DNA from: JAFDVL01 sp043736395
Lineage (GTDB): Bacteria; Acidobacteriota; Blastocatellia; RBC074
Direction of reading: 5' to 3'
Assembly: GCA_043736395.1 (NCBI GenBank)
Contig: JAYTCQ010000125.1
Coordinates: 1-30,601, forward strand
Length of the DNA: 30,601 bases
Shown here: positions 8,360-15,664 of the stretch, in pieces
How the letters are laid out: every line of letters begins with the position of its first letter
Position numbering within the stretch: the stretch's first letter is position 1
Notes under the pieces: model-generated
What the model saw: only the letters and a program-made list of their open reading frames with translations
Databases searched by the model: none
What the model was told of the DNA's origin: nothing
Position numbers and translations under genes: made by a program

Positions 8360-9517
8360 ATGTCTATCCGATCACAACTCTATGACACCGTTGCCCCACG
8401 ATTGCGAAAACATCCTCGCCTGAAAAAAATGGCAGTTCAGGCCGATCAACACGTGGAATTGTTAAAGCATTCAGCCGCGCAATTCATGCCGCAAATTATC
8501 AAACCCGACACACGCAGCCTGACTATCGCTGTCACTGCTTATTGCAATTTGCGCTGCACGGGCTGCAAATACGGACGCGACTTCATGCCAGGCTCTCAAC
8601 TGTCATGGGAAATGGCGCGCGACCTGCTCACCGATGCTAAAGAAGCAGGTGTGGAATACGTTCGGCTTTACGGCGGAGAACCTTTGCTGCATCCTGATTT
8701 GCCAAAAATGGTAGCCCACGCCGTCAAAATCGGACTGCGAGTGTACGTCACGACGAATGGTGTTTTGCTCAAGGATAAAGTTGATGAATTGTACGACGCC
8801 GGCTTGCGCGATTTCACCATCGGATTTTATGGCGTCAAAGATCACTACGATAATTACGTCCAACGTAAAGGTCGTTTCAATGACCTCGAAAGAAGTCTTG
8901 ATTACGTCCGTGAAAAATATGGGATGGAAATTGGGCTACGCATGAACTGGCTGTTAATGAGGCCTTCATGCACCATCAAAGCGTTGCACGAAGCGTATAG
9001 TTATGTCGAAAAATATAATTTTCCGATGACCATAGACTTAGTGCATTACTCGCTCCCGTACTTCACTGAAGGCCCCGAAAAAATGCTGCAATTTCGCCCT
9101 GAAGATACTGCCGCCATTCAGGAAGTCACACATGAATTAGTTCGCTTGAAACAGCAACGGCCTGATTTGATTGATCAAACTGCATTGAGCATCGCTTCGA
9201 TTCCCGATTGGTTACTTAAAGGCGAAGACATGCGCGTGCCTTGCGATAAATATCAAATGTTGTGGATTGGCGCTGACGGCACAGTACAACTTTGTTATGT
9301 GACTTTTAAATTGGGCAACCTGCATGATACACGGCTCAAGGATATTTTATTCACGCCTGAACATCATCAAGCCGCCCGCGATGCGTTCGCCGTGAATTGC
9401 CCGAATTGTCATTGCGGATATAATTCACGAGTGCATAAACATCTGCCAAGCTATGTGAAGTATTCAGCATCGTTAGTTCAAATTACACGAGCCAATCAGG
9501 CAGCACAGGCCTTATAA
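8360..9517 (+). CDS. Radical SAM/SPASM domain protein (second of tandem pair)
   Basis: This 385-residue paralogue of the preceding gene has the same layout throughout: an N-terminal basic helical segment (RLRKHPRLKKMAVQ), CNLRCTGC for the [4Fe-4S] cluster (C62, C66, C69), YGGEPLLHPD, and a C-terminal SPASM-like region with CDKYQMLWIGADGTVQLC and CPNCHCG. I place the start at ATG 8360, because GGAG lies eight bases upstream; a longer frame from GTG 8345 would place this GGAG inside the coding sequence. The two proteins share long matching blocks (GFYGV, SIPDWLLK, LGNL..TRLKDIL), so they arose by duplication and may act on related substrates or as a complex. Its stop faces the KAS III gene stop across an inverted repeat. 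Confidence 0.92.
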   Translation: MSIRSQLYDTVAPRLRKHPRLKKMAVQADQHVELLKHSAAQFMPQIIKPDTRSLTIAVTAYCNLRCTGCKYGRDFMPGSQLSWEMARDLLTDAKEAGVEYVRLYGGEPLLHPDLPKMVAHAVKIGLRVYVTTNGVLLKDKVDELYDAGLRDFTIGFYGVKDHYDNYVQRKGRFNDLERSLDYVREKYGMEIGLRMNWLLMRPSCTIKALHEAYSYVEKYNFPMTIDLVHYSLPYFTEGPEKMLQFRPEDTAAIQEVTHELVRLKQQRPDLIDQTALSIASIPDWLLKGEDMRVPCDKYQMLWIGADGTVQLCYVTFKLGNLHDTRLKDILFTPEHHQAARDAFAVNCPNCHCGYNSRVHKHLPSYVKYSASLVQITRANQAAQAL

Positions 9518-9529
9518 CAGATTGCAGCC

Positions 9530-9590
9530 TGTAGGGTACTTATCCTGCCCACTCGTTATCAAATCGAGCAGGTTAAGAACCTACCCTACA
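9530..9590. repeat. Imperfect inverted repeat between convergent genes
   Basis: The arms 9530-9548 and 9568-9590 are complementary over TGTAGGGTA and over CCTGC, with a 4-nt insertion in the right arm. The flanks GCCT and AGGC and an inner CTCG/CGAG extend the pairing. It sits between the convergent stops of the second radical SAM gene and the KAS III gene. It may serve as a bidirectional terminator, but it lacks a clean T run and looks more like a dispersed hairpin repeat. Confidence 0.6.
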
Positions 9591-9602
9591 AGTAGTAGGC
9601 AC

Positions 9603-10619
9603 CTACATTTGAAATTCGCTGTAAGAATCTTTTGTGAGAAGTGCCGCTCCCCAGGTAAATCCAGCGCCGAAAGCTAGGATTAATATTTTAGCTTTCGGCA
9701 AGTATCTGATTTTTTCTCTTGCTTCACTGAAGGCAATGAACGCAGAAGCTCCGCCGGTGTTGCCGTACCGATCCACATTCGTAAAAATCCTGCATTCATC
9801 AATCGCTAATTTTTTACCCAGTGTCCGCAGCAGATTCAGATTCGCCTGATGCGGGATAATTAAATCAATTTCATCTATTGAAAGTTGATTACGGGCGAGA
9901 ATATTTTGCGCGGCTTCGGACAACTTTCGAACGGCATGTAAAATCACTGTTCGCCCATTCATCTGCGGAAGAATTTGGTCTTCGGGATCAAACCAACGAG
10001 CACCGTTAGCCGTCCCCGGAGCGCGTAAACATAAGTTTTCCGCGAAATTCCCGTCCGATTCGATCAGCACATCATCAAGGCGCAATGACAATTTATCGCC
10101 GGGTTGATCGCTGATCATAAGTGCGCCTGCTCCATCACCAAACAGCATACTAATTTCAGCGCTCCCCGGATTGAAGTCTAACCCTTTTGACTGGGCTTCC
10201 GCTCCAAAACAGCAAATATTTTTCGCGGCTTTCGAGGCAATTAATCCTTGTGCAATTTGTAGGCTGTACAAAATCGACGCACATCCGGCACGAATATCCA
10301 ACGCCGGAATCATTCGACATCCTGCTAATTTTCTTTGGACGAGCGGCGCGATTCCTGGGATTTGATAATCCGGCGAAAGAGTTCCGCCGATTAAATAATC
10401 AATTTCTTCAGGCTTCAACTTCGAACGTGACAACGCACATTTCACAGCATCCGTCGCTAAATCTGAAGCCGATTGATGTGCAGCTACCCAGCGTCTTTCC
10501 CGAATACCGGAATTCATTTCAATCCATTCGGGAGCCACGCCCAGCATCGGAGCCAGCTCCGCATTCGTCACAATTCTTTCCGGCAAGGCTGCGCCGAATG
10601 CCGTCAGATAACAGCTCAT
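9603..10619 (-). CDS. 3-oxoacyl-ACP synthase III (KAS III/FabH-like)
   Basis: This 338-residue thiolase-fold condensing enzyme has the full KAS III triad: C113 in DIRAGCASILYS, H257 in IIPHQANLNLL and N287 in VDRYGNTGGASAF. Such enzymes condense an acyl-CoA starter with malonyl-ACP, or transfer acyl groups, in the cytoplasm. Its ATG overlaps the stop of the upstream acyl carrier protein gene by four bases (ATGA), so the two are translationally coupled and probably work together. It is the last gene of the leftward cluster with two SGNH hydrolases and an MBOAT acyltransferase, not part of a fatty-acid biosynthesis (fab) operon, so a dedicated acyl-group supply role is more likely than housekeeping FabH. 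The exact acyl chain cannot be inferred. Confidence 0.92.
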   Translation of the reverse strand: MSCYLTAFGAALPERIVTNAELAPMLGVAPEWIEMNSGIRERRWVAAHQSASDLATDAVKCALSRSKLKPEEIDYLIGGTLSPDYQIPGIAPLVQRKLAGCRMIPALDIRAGCASILYSLQIAQGLIASKAAKNICCFGAEAQSKGLDFNPGSAEISMLFGDGAGALMISDQPGDKLSLRLDDVLIESDGNFAENLCLRAPGTANGARWFDPEDQILPQMNGRTVILHAVRKLSEAAQNILARNQLSIDEIDLIIPHQANLNLLRTLGKKLAIDECRIFTNVDRYGNTGGASAFIAFSEAREKIRYLPKAKILILAFGAGFTWGAALLTKDSYSEFQM

Positions 10620-10861
10620 ACCGAAACTCCCGCTTTCGTGATGTAAGCTTCAATTTTTGCCATCGTCTCAAATGTTTCAGGTCGAAGCTCAGCATCACTA
10701 ACGCGAATTCCAAATTCATTTTCGAGGAGCGTGACGAATTCAACTAAAGAAAATGAATCCAGAATTCCGGCTTCAAACAATGAAGTATTTTCATCCGGCA
10801 TTTCAGTGCGGGATTCTTTAGCAGCTTGATTTAAGTAAATAATAATTGCATTTGGTAACAT
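10616..10861 (-). CDS. Acyl carrier protein
   Basis: This 81-residue acyl carrier protein has the phosphopantetheine attachment site at S36 in AGILDSFSLVEFV, surrounded by the usual four-helix pattern (ELR..TFETMAKIEAYI for helices 3 and 4). DSF replaces the common DSL. A modest AGGA lies about six bases before the ATG. Its stop overlaps the KAS III start (ATGA). Position after an MBOAT and two SGNH genes suggests it carries the acyl unit that is later moved across or onto the membrane, like DltC in D-alanylation; this is inference. It needs a phosphopantetheinyl transferase encoded elsewhere. Confidence 0.92.
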   Translation of the reverse strand: MLPNAIIIYLNQAAKESRTEMPDENTSLFEAGILDSFSLVEFVTLLENEFGIRVSDAELRPETFETMAKIEAYITKAGVSV

Positions 10862-10882
10862 ATTTTTCCTTTGTTTTATATA

Positions 10883-10959
10883 GTTCAGAGTCGTCGCTTC
10901 AGCGTGTTTTCCGCGAGCGAAGCGCGGCGGAAAGGCAAACTAAAGTTTGTACTCTGAAC
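10883..10959. repeat. Nested inverted repeat overlapping the 3' end of an SGNH gene
   Basis: The outer arms GTTCAGAGT (10883-10891) and ACTCTGAAC (10951-10959) are perfect complements. Inside are TTTCCGC/GCGGAAA around 10908-10933 and CAAACT/AGTTTG at 10937-10950. The right part covers the last residues and the TAG stop of the SGNH gene ending at 10940, so the repeat contributes coding sequence. It lies between that gene and the ACP gene and would form a hairpin in the mRNA. Confidence 0.65.
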
Positions 10960-12259
10960 GGAAATACGCCCGAATTAAGGCGTCATGAATTAACGTTCCG
11001 ACAATTTCGGAGCCGTCATACGTGGGGTGAGTCAAATCTCCGCCCATCAAAATTGGTTTGTTTTCGCGCCACTTGGCAACTGTTCCTTCGCCTCCCATTG
11101 CTGTGAAAGTATCGAAAAATGCGCAGCCTAATTCCGCCGCCATTCTTCGCTGCGCCTGGATTAATTTTGGGATCGTCGGACGTGTAATAATTTTCCCGCC
11201 AGCTCCGCGCTTCCCGCGATCCATCGGCCCCACAAATAAAATCGAAGCCTCTGGCAAAGCCGAGCGAATCCGCCTTACAACTTCTTTCGTATTTTTTTCG
11301 TAGACATCCATCGGCCAGTTTTCATACTCACTTTCATTGGCTCCATAACCGAGAATAACCAGATCAGGATTGCGGTGACGCAGCTGTTCCAGCCAACTCG
11401 TTTCGTCCATGTAGTGATTGAGTAAACCGATAAAAGCGCCATTAATCCCCAATGAATCGTATTGAATTCCGCGCTCACCCGATTCCATGACGACGCCGTA
11501 CATCCGCAGTTCCCCGTTACCAACAGATTTTATATCGAGCGCGTGCGCTCCGTTTTCAACTTTGACTTGGTGAAACCCTGAACGTTTTTCTGTGCTCGCA
11601 GTTGAGACGCGTCCCCGCGACATTCCATCAATGATGACTTCAAATTCTCCACCGTTCGGCTGCGATAAAAAATAAATATCGAAGGCTGAAACTGACTTCC
11701 CGACTTCGCCTTCTTCGGCAGTACTGAAGTGCGCAATCGCACCGGATTTATTAGTCGTAAAGCTCGCGCCACCGAAGCCATAACGATGATCGCCCTTCGC
11801 AATAAACATCGGATCGCTCTCCCACGCTTCGCTCACCCAGTACTTGATGCCAAAGTGGTGATACCAATTCCAGGGCTTTGAAAACAGCATGAATCCGTGC
11901 CCCGCATCACCAAACCGCAGTTGTAATTTGCGGGATATGGTGGAAGTAATTCCATCACCTGTGATCGGAGAATCTCCGTAGTGCGTGATGCGCGTGATGT
12001 GATTTCCGGCTTCGGATTTTTGAAGCGATGCGCGGAAATGTTGCATTGCTTTTCCTGAAACGTCTTCAATTTCCCCCGGACGCATTTCTGCAATACTTTG
12101 CGTGGGTGTAGCGATTTGCGATGAAGTCTCGTGCGGCGAGAGTGTAATTTGCGGCATGTTGATTCGCCACGCTTGCAAGTTGGGGAGAATAAATGGCATC
12201 AACGAAAATGCTATAAGGAAGGTTATTGTGTGTGTTGTTTTTTGAAGAAAAAATCCCAT
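10940..12259 (-). CDS. SGNH/GDSL hydrolase-type acyltransferase with inserted beta domain
   Basis: This 439-residue exported SGNH-family protein begins with a hydrophobic N-terminal segment (residues 10-28) that acts as signal or anchor. Block I is HYGDSPITGD (nucleophile S97), block III is GYGANES (N308) and block V is GDLTHPT (D408, H411), so the catalytic set is complete. Between about 150 and 265 there is a beta-rich stretch, likely a separate jelly-roll-like domain splitting the SGNH fold. A shared motif FDTFTAMGGEG is echoed in the other SGNH protein of this cluster. With the neighbouring MBOAT protein, it probably transfers or removes acyl groups on an extracytoplasmic glycan, as AlgX/AlgJ or PatB do in other systems. 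Its last codons lie in an inverted repeat. There is no clear Shine-Dalgarno sequence. Confidence 0.85.
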   Translation of the reverse strand: MGFFLQKTTHTITFLIAFSLMPFILPNLQAWRINMPQITLSPHETSSQIATPTQSIAEMRPGEIEDVSGKAMQHFRASLQKSEAGNHITRITHYGDSPITGDGITSTISRKLQLRFGDAGHGFMLFSKPWNWYHHFGIKYWVSEAWESDPMFIAKGDHRYGFGGASFTTNKSGAIAHFSTAEEGEVGKSVSAFDIYFLSQPNGGEFEVIIDGMSRGRVSTASTEKRSGFHQVKVENGAHALDIKSVGNGELRMYGVVMESGERGIQYDSLGINGAFIGLLNHYMDETSWLEQLRHRNPDLVILGYGANESEYENWPMDVYEKNTKEVVRRIRSALPEASILFVGPMDRGKRGAGGKIITRPTIPKLIQAQRRMAAELGCAFFDTFTAMGGEGTVAKWRENKPILMGGDLTHPTYDGSEIVGTLIHDALIRAYFRSEYKL

Positions 12260-12331
12260 AATTGAACCTAATAAAATTGAAGAGTATGTCCTTCACTGCT
12301 CAAAGGTGTGTTGCTGTCGTCAACATTAGAA

Positions 12332-12940
12332 TCAGCCAAATTCATAAGTAACTTTCCATTTACCTTTGAACTTGATTAGCTCAACAAATCTGAAATATGC
12401 GCAGATTGGACTGCAACTAACTGTGACATATACAACTGCTTTGTTGTGTTTTGAATTAAATCCAACTCTTGAAAAAGTATAGAAAGCTGAGCTTTTCCCA
12501 TATTTCTGATGAAAAACTTCATAGCCCACAACTGGACCATTCTTTGTGAAAATATCTGCAAATTTTTCAATACTAAATAGAGAGTACTTATGTTTAAGAG
12601 CGAATTTTTTATGCAAAGAATATGTATTCTTATTTTTTGCCACCATATCCTCAACTGAAGCTTTAAGCCTTGGAGATACTAATCCCGTATCCCATCTGCC
12701 TACATCCACTATCCACTCGGGTTTAACTACTCCACTTGTTCTGTTGTTAATCACAAAACGATGCCCTTTATTCAGTTTTATTGGGAATTCTTTCTGACGA
12801 TGAAGAATTGGCGCATTTAGAATAGTTGAATAAATCGCATATTCCTCAATCAGCACAGACTTAGGTTTTCCGTCCACGCGATGAACGAAGACAGGAGAAG
12901 TAATCAATAGTACAAGGCTTAAGAGCTGATAACGTTTCAT
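12332..12940 (-). CDS. Small secreted protein of unknown function
   Basis: From the ATG at 12940 this is a 202-residue protein with a signal peptide (MKRYQLLSLVLLITSPVFVH). A longer frame to 13024 would overlap the MBOAT gene and hide the signal peptide, so the shorter start is preferred. No Shine-Dalgarno sequence is clear. The mature part contains EYAIYSTILNAP near its start and FSRVGFNSKHNKAVVYV and a C-terminal GKWKVTYEFG. I associate this pattern (EYxxYSxxI ... SRVGFN ... AxVYV ... GxWxV) with a family of uncharacterised secreted proteins common in Acidobacteriota. It lies between the MBOAT and SGNH genes on the same strand and may be an accessory of that system, or only a passenger. It has lower GC than its neighbours. 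Confidence 0.75.
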   Translation of the reverse strand: MKRYQLLSLVLLITSPVFVHRVDGKPKSVLIEEYAIYSTILNAPILHRQKEFPIKLNKGHRFVINNRTSGVVKPEWIVDVGRWDTGLVSPRLKASVEDMVAKNKNTYSLHKKFALKHKYSLFSIEKFADIFTKNGPVVGYEVFHQKYGKSSAFYTFSRVGFNSKHNKAVVYVTVSCSPICAYFRFVELIKFKGKWKVTYEFG

Positions 12941-12980
12941 AAAATGAGTTGCGAGTATTTGTAAAAAATAGGTTCTACGT

Positions 12981-14402
12981 TTAAAACTTCGCATAAATAA
13001 ATGGCACCACATCACTGCTGGCAATCTGATACAATCCCATCGCCAAGCCAGCTAATAGCACCGCTTGAACAGGCGCAGGGAGCCAATCAAATCCATTCTG
13101 TAATCGCTGCCACCAGTTTTCCGGCAACCAGTTCGCTGCTAAAGTCAGCGCAATAAGGATGACAATCGGAATCGGTAAATTTGCCAAGTTAGTCGTTCCT
13201 GCGCCGAGCGTGCGAAAGACTTCCTTTACCTGCGAAAAGTTTTCAGCACGAAAGAAAATCCACGTCAGGCAAACGAAATGAAACGTGAGAAATACGCCGA
13301 AAATTCGGATTAAAATTGAATCAGGCTGATACCAGTTCCATCGCTTGCGAAGTGTTTCAAATCTTCGGGCTACAACTAATCTGAGGCCGTGCAACAATCC
13401 CCAAATCACAAACGTCCACGCGGCTCCGTGCCAGAGTCCGCCGATCATCATCGTAGCGATAAGCCCTAAATATAGTACTGCGCTGCTACGTGGACGAAAT
13501 TTAGTGATTGAGAAAAAAACATAATCGCGGAGCCACGTTGAAAGCGTGATGTGCCAGCGTCGCCAGAATTCGGGTAAATCCTGAGCACGATAGGGCGCAT
13601 TAAAATTCATCGGGAGTGTAATTCCAAGCAGCAGGGCTGAGCCAATTGCGACATCACTGTAACCCGAAAAATCTGCATAAATTTGCACTGAATAGCCATA
13701 AATTCCAGCTAACATTTCCAGCGAGGAATACCGCTCAGGAAAATCAAAAACCCGGTCTACAAAATTTGCGCGTAAGTAATCTGCAATCGCAATTTTCTTG
13801 ATGAGTCCAATCGCAATCAAAAACAACGCTTGTCCGCCTTGCTCCGAAGTCAGTGGCAAAGAATTTCTGAACTGCGGCAACAAATATTTTGCACGATTGA
13901 TCGGTCCGGCTACGATGGAAGGAAAGAATGAAAGATACGCAAAATATTCAAGCAATGATTCTGCTGGCGAGGTAGTTTTTCGGTAGACATCCACCACATA
14001 CGCGATGGACTGAAAGATGAAAAATGAAAGCCCAAGCGGTAACAAAATTTGCAGAACAGTCGGGTTAAATTTGAAGCCTGCCAGCGCGAGAATGCTCCCG
14101 CCCGATTCGATAAAAAAATTCGCGTATTTGAAAAAGCAAAGGATTCCAAGATCAATAAAAAGCGAAGTACCGAGCAGAATTTTCCGTTTCCGATTTTCCT
14201 CAGTTCGGTAAATTTTCCGCGCCACCAAGAAATCTAAGAGTGCCACCGCAGCTAATAAAATCAACGGCTTTGCACCTGCTTGAACGTAAAATATTACGCT
14301 CACAATTGCTAATAATCCGGTACGCCATTTTGGCTTGGTCAACCAGAAGGCGAAGAATACTGCGATGAGAAAAATGAAATAATTGATGTTCGAAAATTGC
14401 AT
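12981..14402 (-). CDS. MBOAT family membrane O-acyltransferase (AlgI/DltB-like)
   Basis: This 473-residue polytopic inner-membrane protein has the hallmarks of the AlgI branch of MBOAT acyltransferases: FNAPYRAQDLPEFWRRWH (H284) and GGLWHGAAWTFVIWGLLHG with the invariant catalytic histidine at H325, plus YADFSGYSDVAIG at about 242-254. It should pass an acyl group from a cytoplasmic donor through the membrane to an extracytoplasmic acceptor or to an SGNH partner. It begins 12 bases after the upstream SGNH gene, so these two form a tight pair. The presence of an ACP and KAS III in the same cluster suggests the donor may be acyl-ACP rather than acetyl-CoA, which is inference. No strong ribosome-binding site is visible. 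Confidence 0.94.
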   Translation of the reverse strand: MQFSNINYFIFLIAVFFAFWLTKPKWRTGLLAIVSVIFYVQAGAKPLILLAAVALLDFLVARKIYRTEENRKRKILLGTSLFIDLGILCFFKYANFFIESGGSILALAGFKFNPTVLQILLPLGLSFFIFQSIAYVVDVYRKTTSPAESLLEYFAYLSFFPSIVAGPINRAKYLLPQFRNSLPLTSEQGGQALFLIAIGLIKKIAIADYLRANFVDRVFDFPERYSSLEMLAGIYGYSVQIYADFSGYSDVAIGSALLLGITLPMNFNAPYRAQDLPEFWRRWHITLSTWLRDYVFFSITKFRPRSSAVLYLGLIATMMIGGLWHGAAWTFVIWGLLHGLRLVVARRFETLRKRWNWYQPDSILIRIFGVFLTFHFVCLTWIFFRAENFSQVKEVFRTLGAGTTNLANLPIPIVILIALTLAANWLPENWWQRLQNGFDWLPAPVQAVLLAGLAMGLYQIASSDVVPFIYAKF

Positions 14403-14414
14403 CTTTATACCAAA

Positions 14415-15248
14415 TTAATTCTGAAAGTTTTCGTATGAATTCATCAATGCTGCATAGAAGGAATTCGCGATTAACTGATAACCCGCGAGCGTCAAATGCA
14501 CCCGATCTTTTTGTGCAAGTTTTGGTGAGTACTGCGACCAGCGATTGATTGCTCCAGCTCCGCCCATTGCTTCGTACTGATTCCAAAATGCAACTCCTTC
14601 CTCAAAGGCTGCTTCTTTTTGCACTGAAATTAATGCCGGTAAAATTTTAAAGGAACGCCATTTCCCTTCCCGAAAAATCGCCCGATCTGGTGGAGCGATC
14701 ACCAACAACGAAGCCTCCGAAGCTGCGTCTTTAAATCTCTGCAATAATTGTAAAAAAATTGTTTTGTATAAAACTAAATCAAGGTCGTAGTCGCCCGCTT
14801 CGTTCGTGCCATAAGCAATAATAATCAATGATGGCGGGGCTTTGGCGAACTCGGCTTTGATGAATTTCCAATTCCAGCCAAGCGGTTTCGTAGCGCGTGC
14901 GCCGTTGATTCCTTGCTGTTCATAGCTCACATTTGCTTGCCCAAATTCGGACTGAAAATTCGTGCGCATTTTCCCCGTCAACCAATCCGCCGCCACATGA
15001 GAATCGCCGTAATGAAGGATGCGCACCGGCTGTTCATCGGATTGCTGGAGCGCGAAAATAAATTTCTCCAGCGCGATGCCGGATGGGTCTTCGATGGCTT
15101 GCGGCTTCATTAAATCCGCCGCGCTGCATTTCTTTGTGAGTGCGATTAGAACAAATATTGTGATGACGAAGAGCGCTAATCCAACCGTGCGCCCTGCCCT
15201 CATCCGCTTGGTGAAGAAAGAGAATTGTCTTAGTGCTTCGTTCGTCAT
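14415..15248 (-). CDS. SGNH/GDSL hydrolase-type acyltransferase, membrane-anchored
   Basis: This 277-residue protein has an N-terminal transmembrane anchor (about residues 20-38) and an extracytoplasmic SGNH domain. Block I is HYGDSHVAADW (S83), a glycine is in QQGINGA, block III is AYGTNEAG (N149), and block V is DRVHLTLAG (D248, H251). FWNQYEAMGGAGAINRW matches a motif in the second SGNH protein of the cluster, so the two are homologous but this one lacks the inserted beta domain. It is the first gene of the leftward cluster and is followed after 12 bases by the MBOAT gene. This pairing matches AlgI-AlgX/AlgJ and PatA-PatB systems, which acylate exported glycans. Confidence 0.87.
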   Translation of the reverse strand: MTNEALRQFSFFTKRMRAGRTVGLALFVITIFVLIALTKKCSAADLMKPQAIEDPSGIALEKFIFALQQSDEQPVRILHYGDSHVAADWLTGKMRTNFQSEFGQANVSYEQQGINGARATKPLGWNWKFIKAEFAKAPPSLIIIAYGTNEAGDYDLDLVLYKTIFLQLLQRFKDAASEASLLVIAPPDRAIFREGKWRSFKILPALISVQKEAAFEEGVAFWNQYEAMGGAGAINRWSQYSPKLAQKDRVHLTLAGYQLIANSFYAALMNSYENFQN

Positions 15249-15356
15249 CGTGGCGCAGTATCGTTGATTTCATTGAATGAAAATACGTGCTCGGCAACAG
15301 GACGCGGCGCGGCAGGCAGTAGCTTAAGCCTGTGGAGTTCCACATTAATTCAGACA

Positions 15357-15568
15357 AATAGACTACGGATTTACGGATCATGCGGGTCTGAATTTTAAGA
15401 ACCACGGAGAACACGGAGGGCACGGAGAAAATCAGACAGGATTGACAAGATTGACAAGATCATCCTGTCAATCTTGTCAATCCTGTCAAAAAAGCTCCGT
15501 GCGCTCCGTGTCCTCCGTGGTTTCAGATCTGCGTAAACCCGCATCATCCGCCTCATCCACGGTCTATT
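15357..15568. repeat. Three-layer nested palindrome with 9-nt periodic arms
   Basis: Three inverted repeats are stacked around one centre. Layer 3 (15435-15460 with 15462-15487) has 25 of 26 pairs around a 1-nt loop, built from nonamers such as GACAAGATT. Layer 2 (15402-15427 with 15495-15520) has 24 of 26 pairs, built from nonamers containing CACGGAG. The gaps between layers 2 and 3 are 7 bases on each side. Layer 1 (15357-15392 with 15522-15568) is looser, pairing AATAGA, ATGCGGG and TCTGAA segments, and its units again fall every 9 bases. The element fills half of the 416-bp gap between the divergent SGNH and dehydratase genes; nothing else was seen in that gap. It contains no ORF of note. 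Confidence 0.85.
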
Positions 15569-15664
15569 CCTAAAAATATTTCCCTCGAGAATTTGCCGAT
15601 TTGGTCTGACCTGTAGCAAGATAGTGGTTTCCATTCAAATTCAATTTATTAAAGCAGGAAATTT

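Noticed and set aside
9603..10619. KAS III gene as the housekeeping fabH
   Set aside because: It is coupled to a dedicated ACP and sits with MBOAT and SGNH genes; no other fab genes are adjacent, so the gene symbol is not assigned.
12941..13024. N-terminal extension of the small secreted protein to 230 residues
   Set aside because: It would overlap the MBOAT coding end and place 28 extra residues ahead of a clear signal peptide.
15402..15520. Possible CRISPR array, because of regularly repeated short units
   Set aside because: The units are only 9 bases, have no spacers between them, and run in inverse orientation in the two halves; no cas genes are near.
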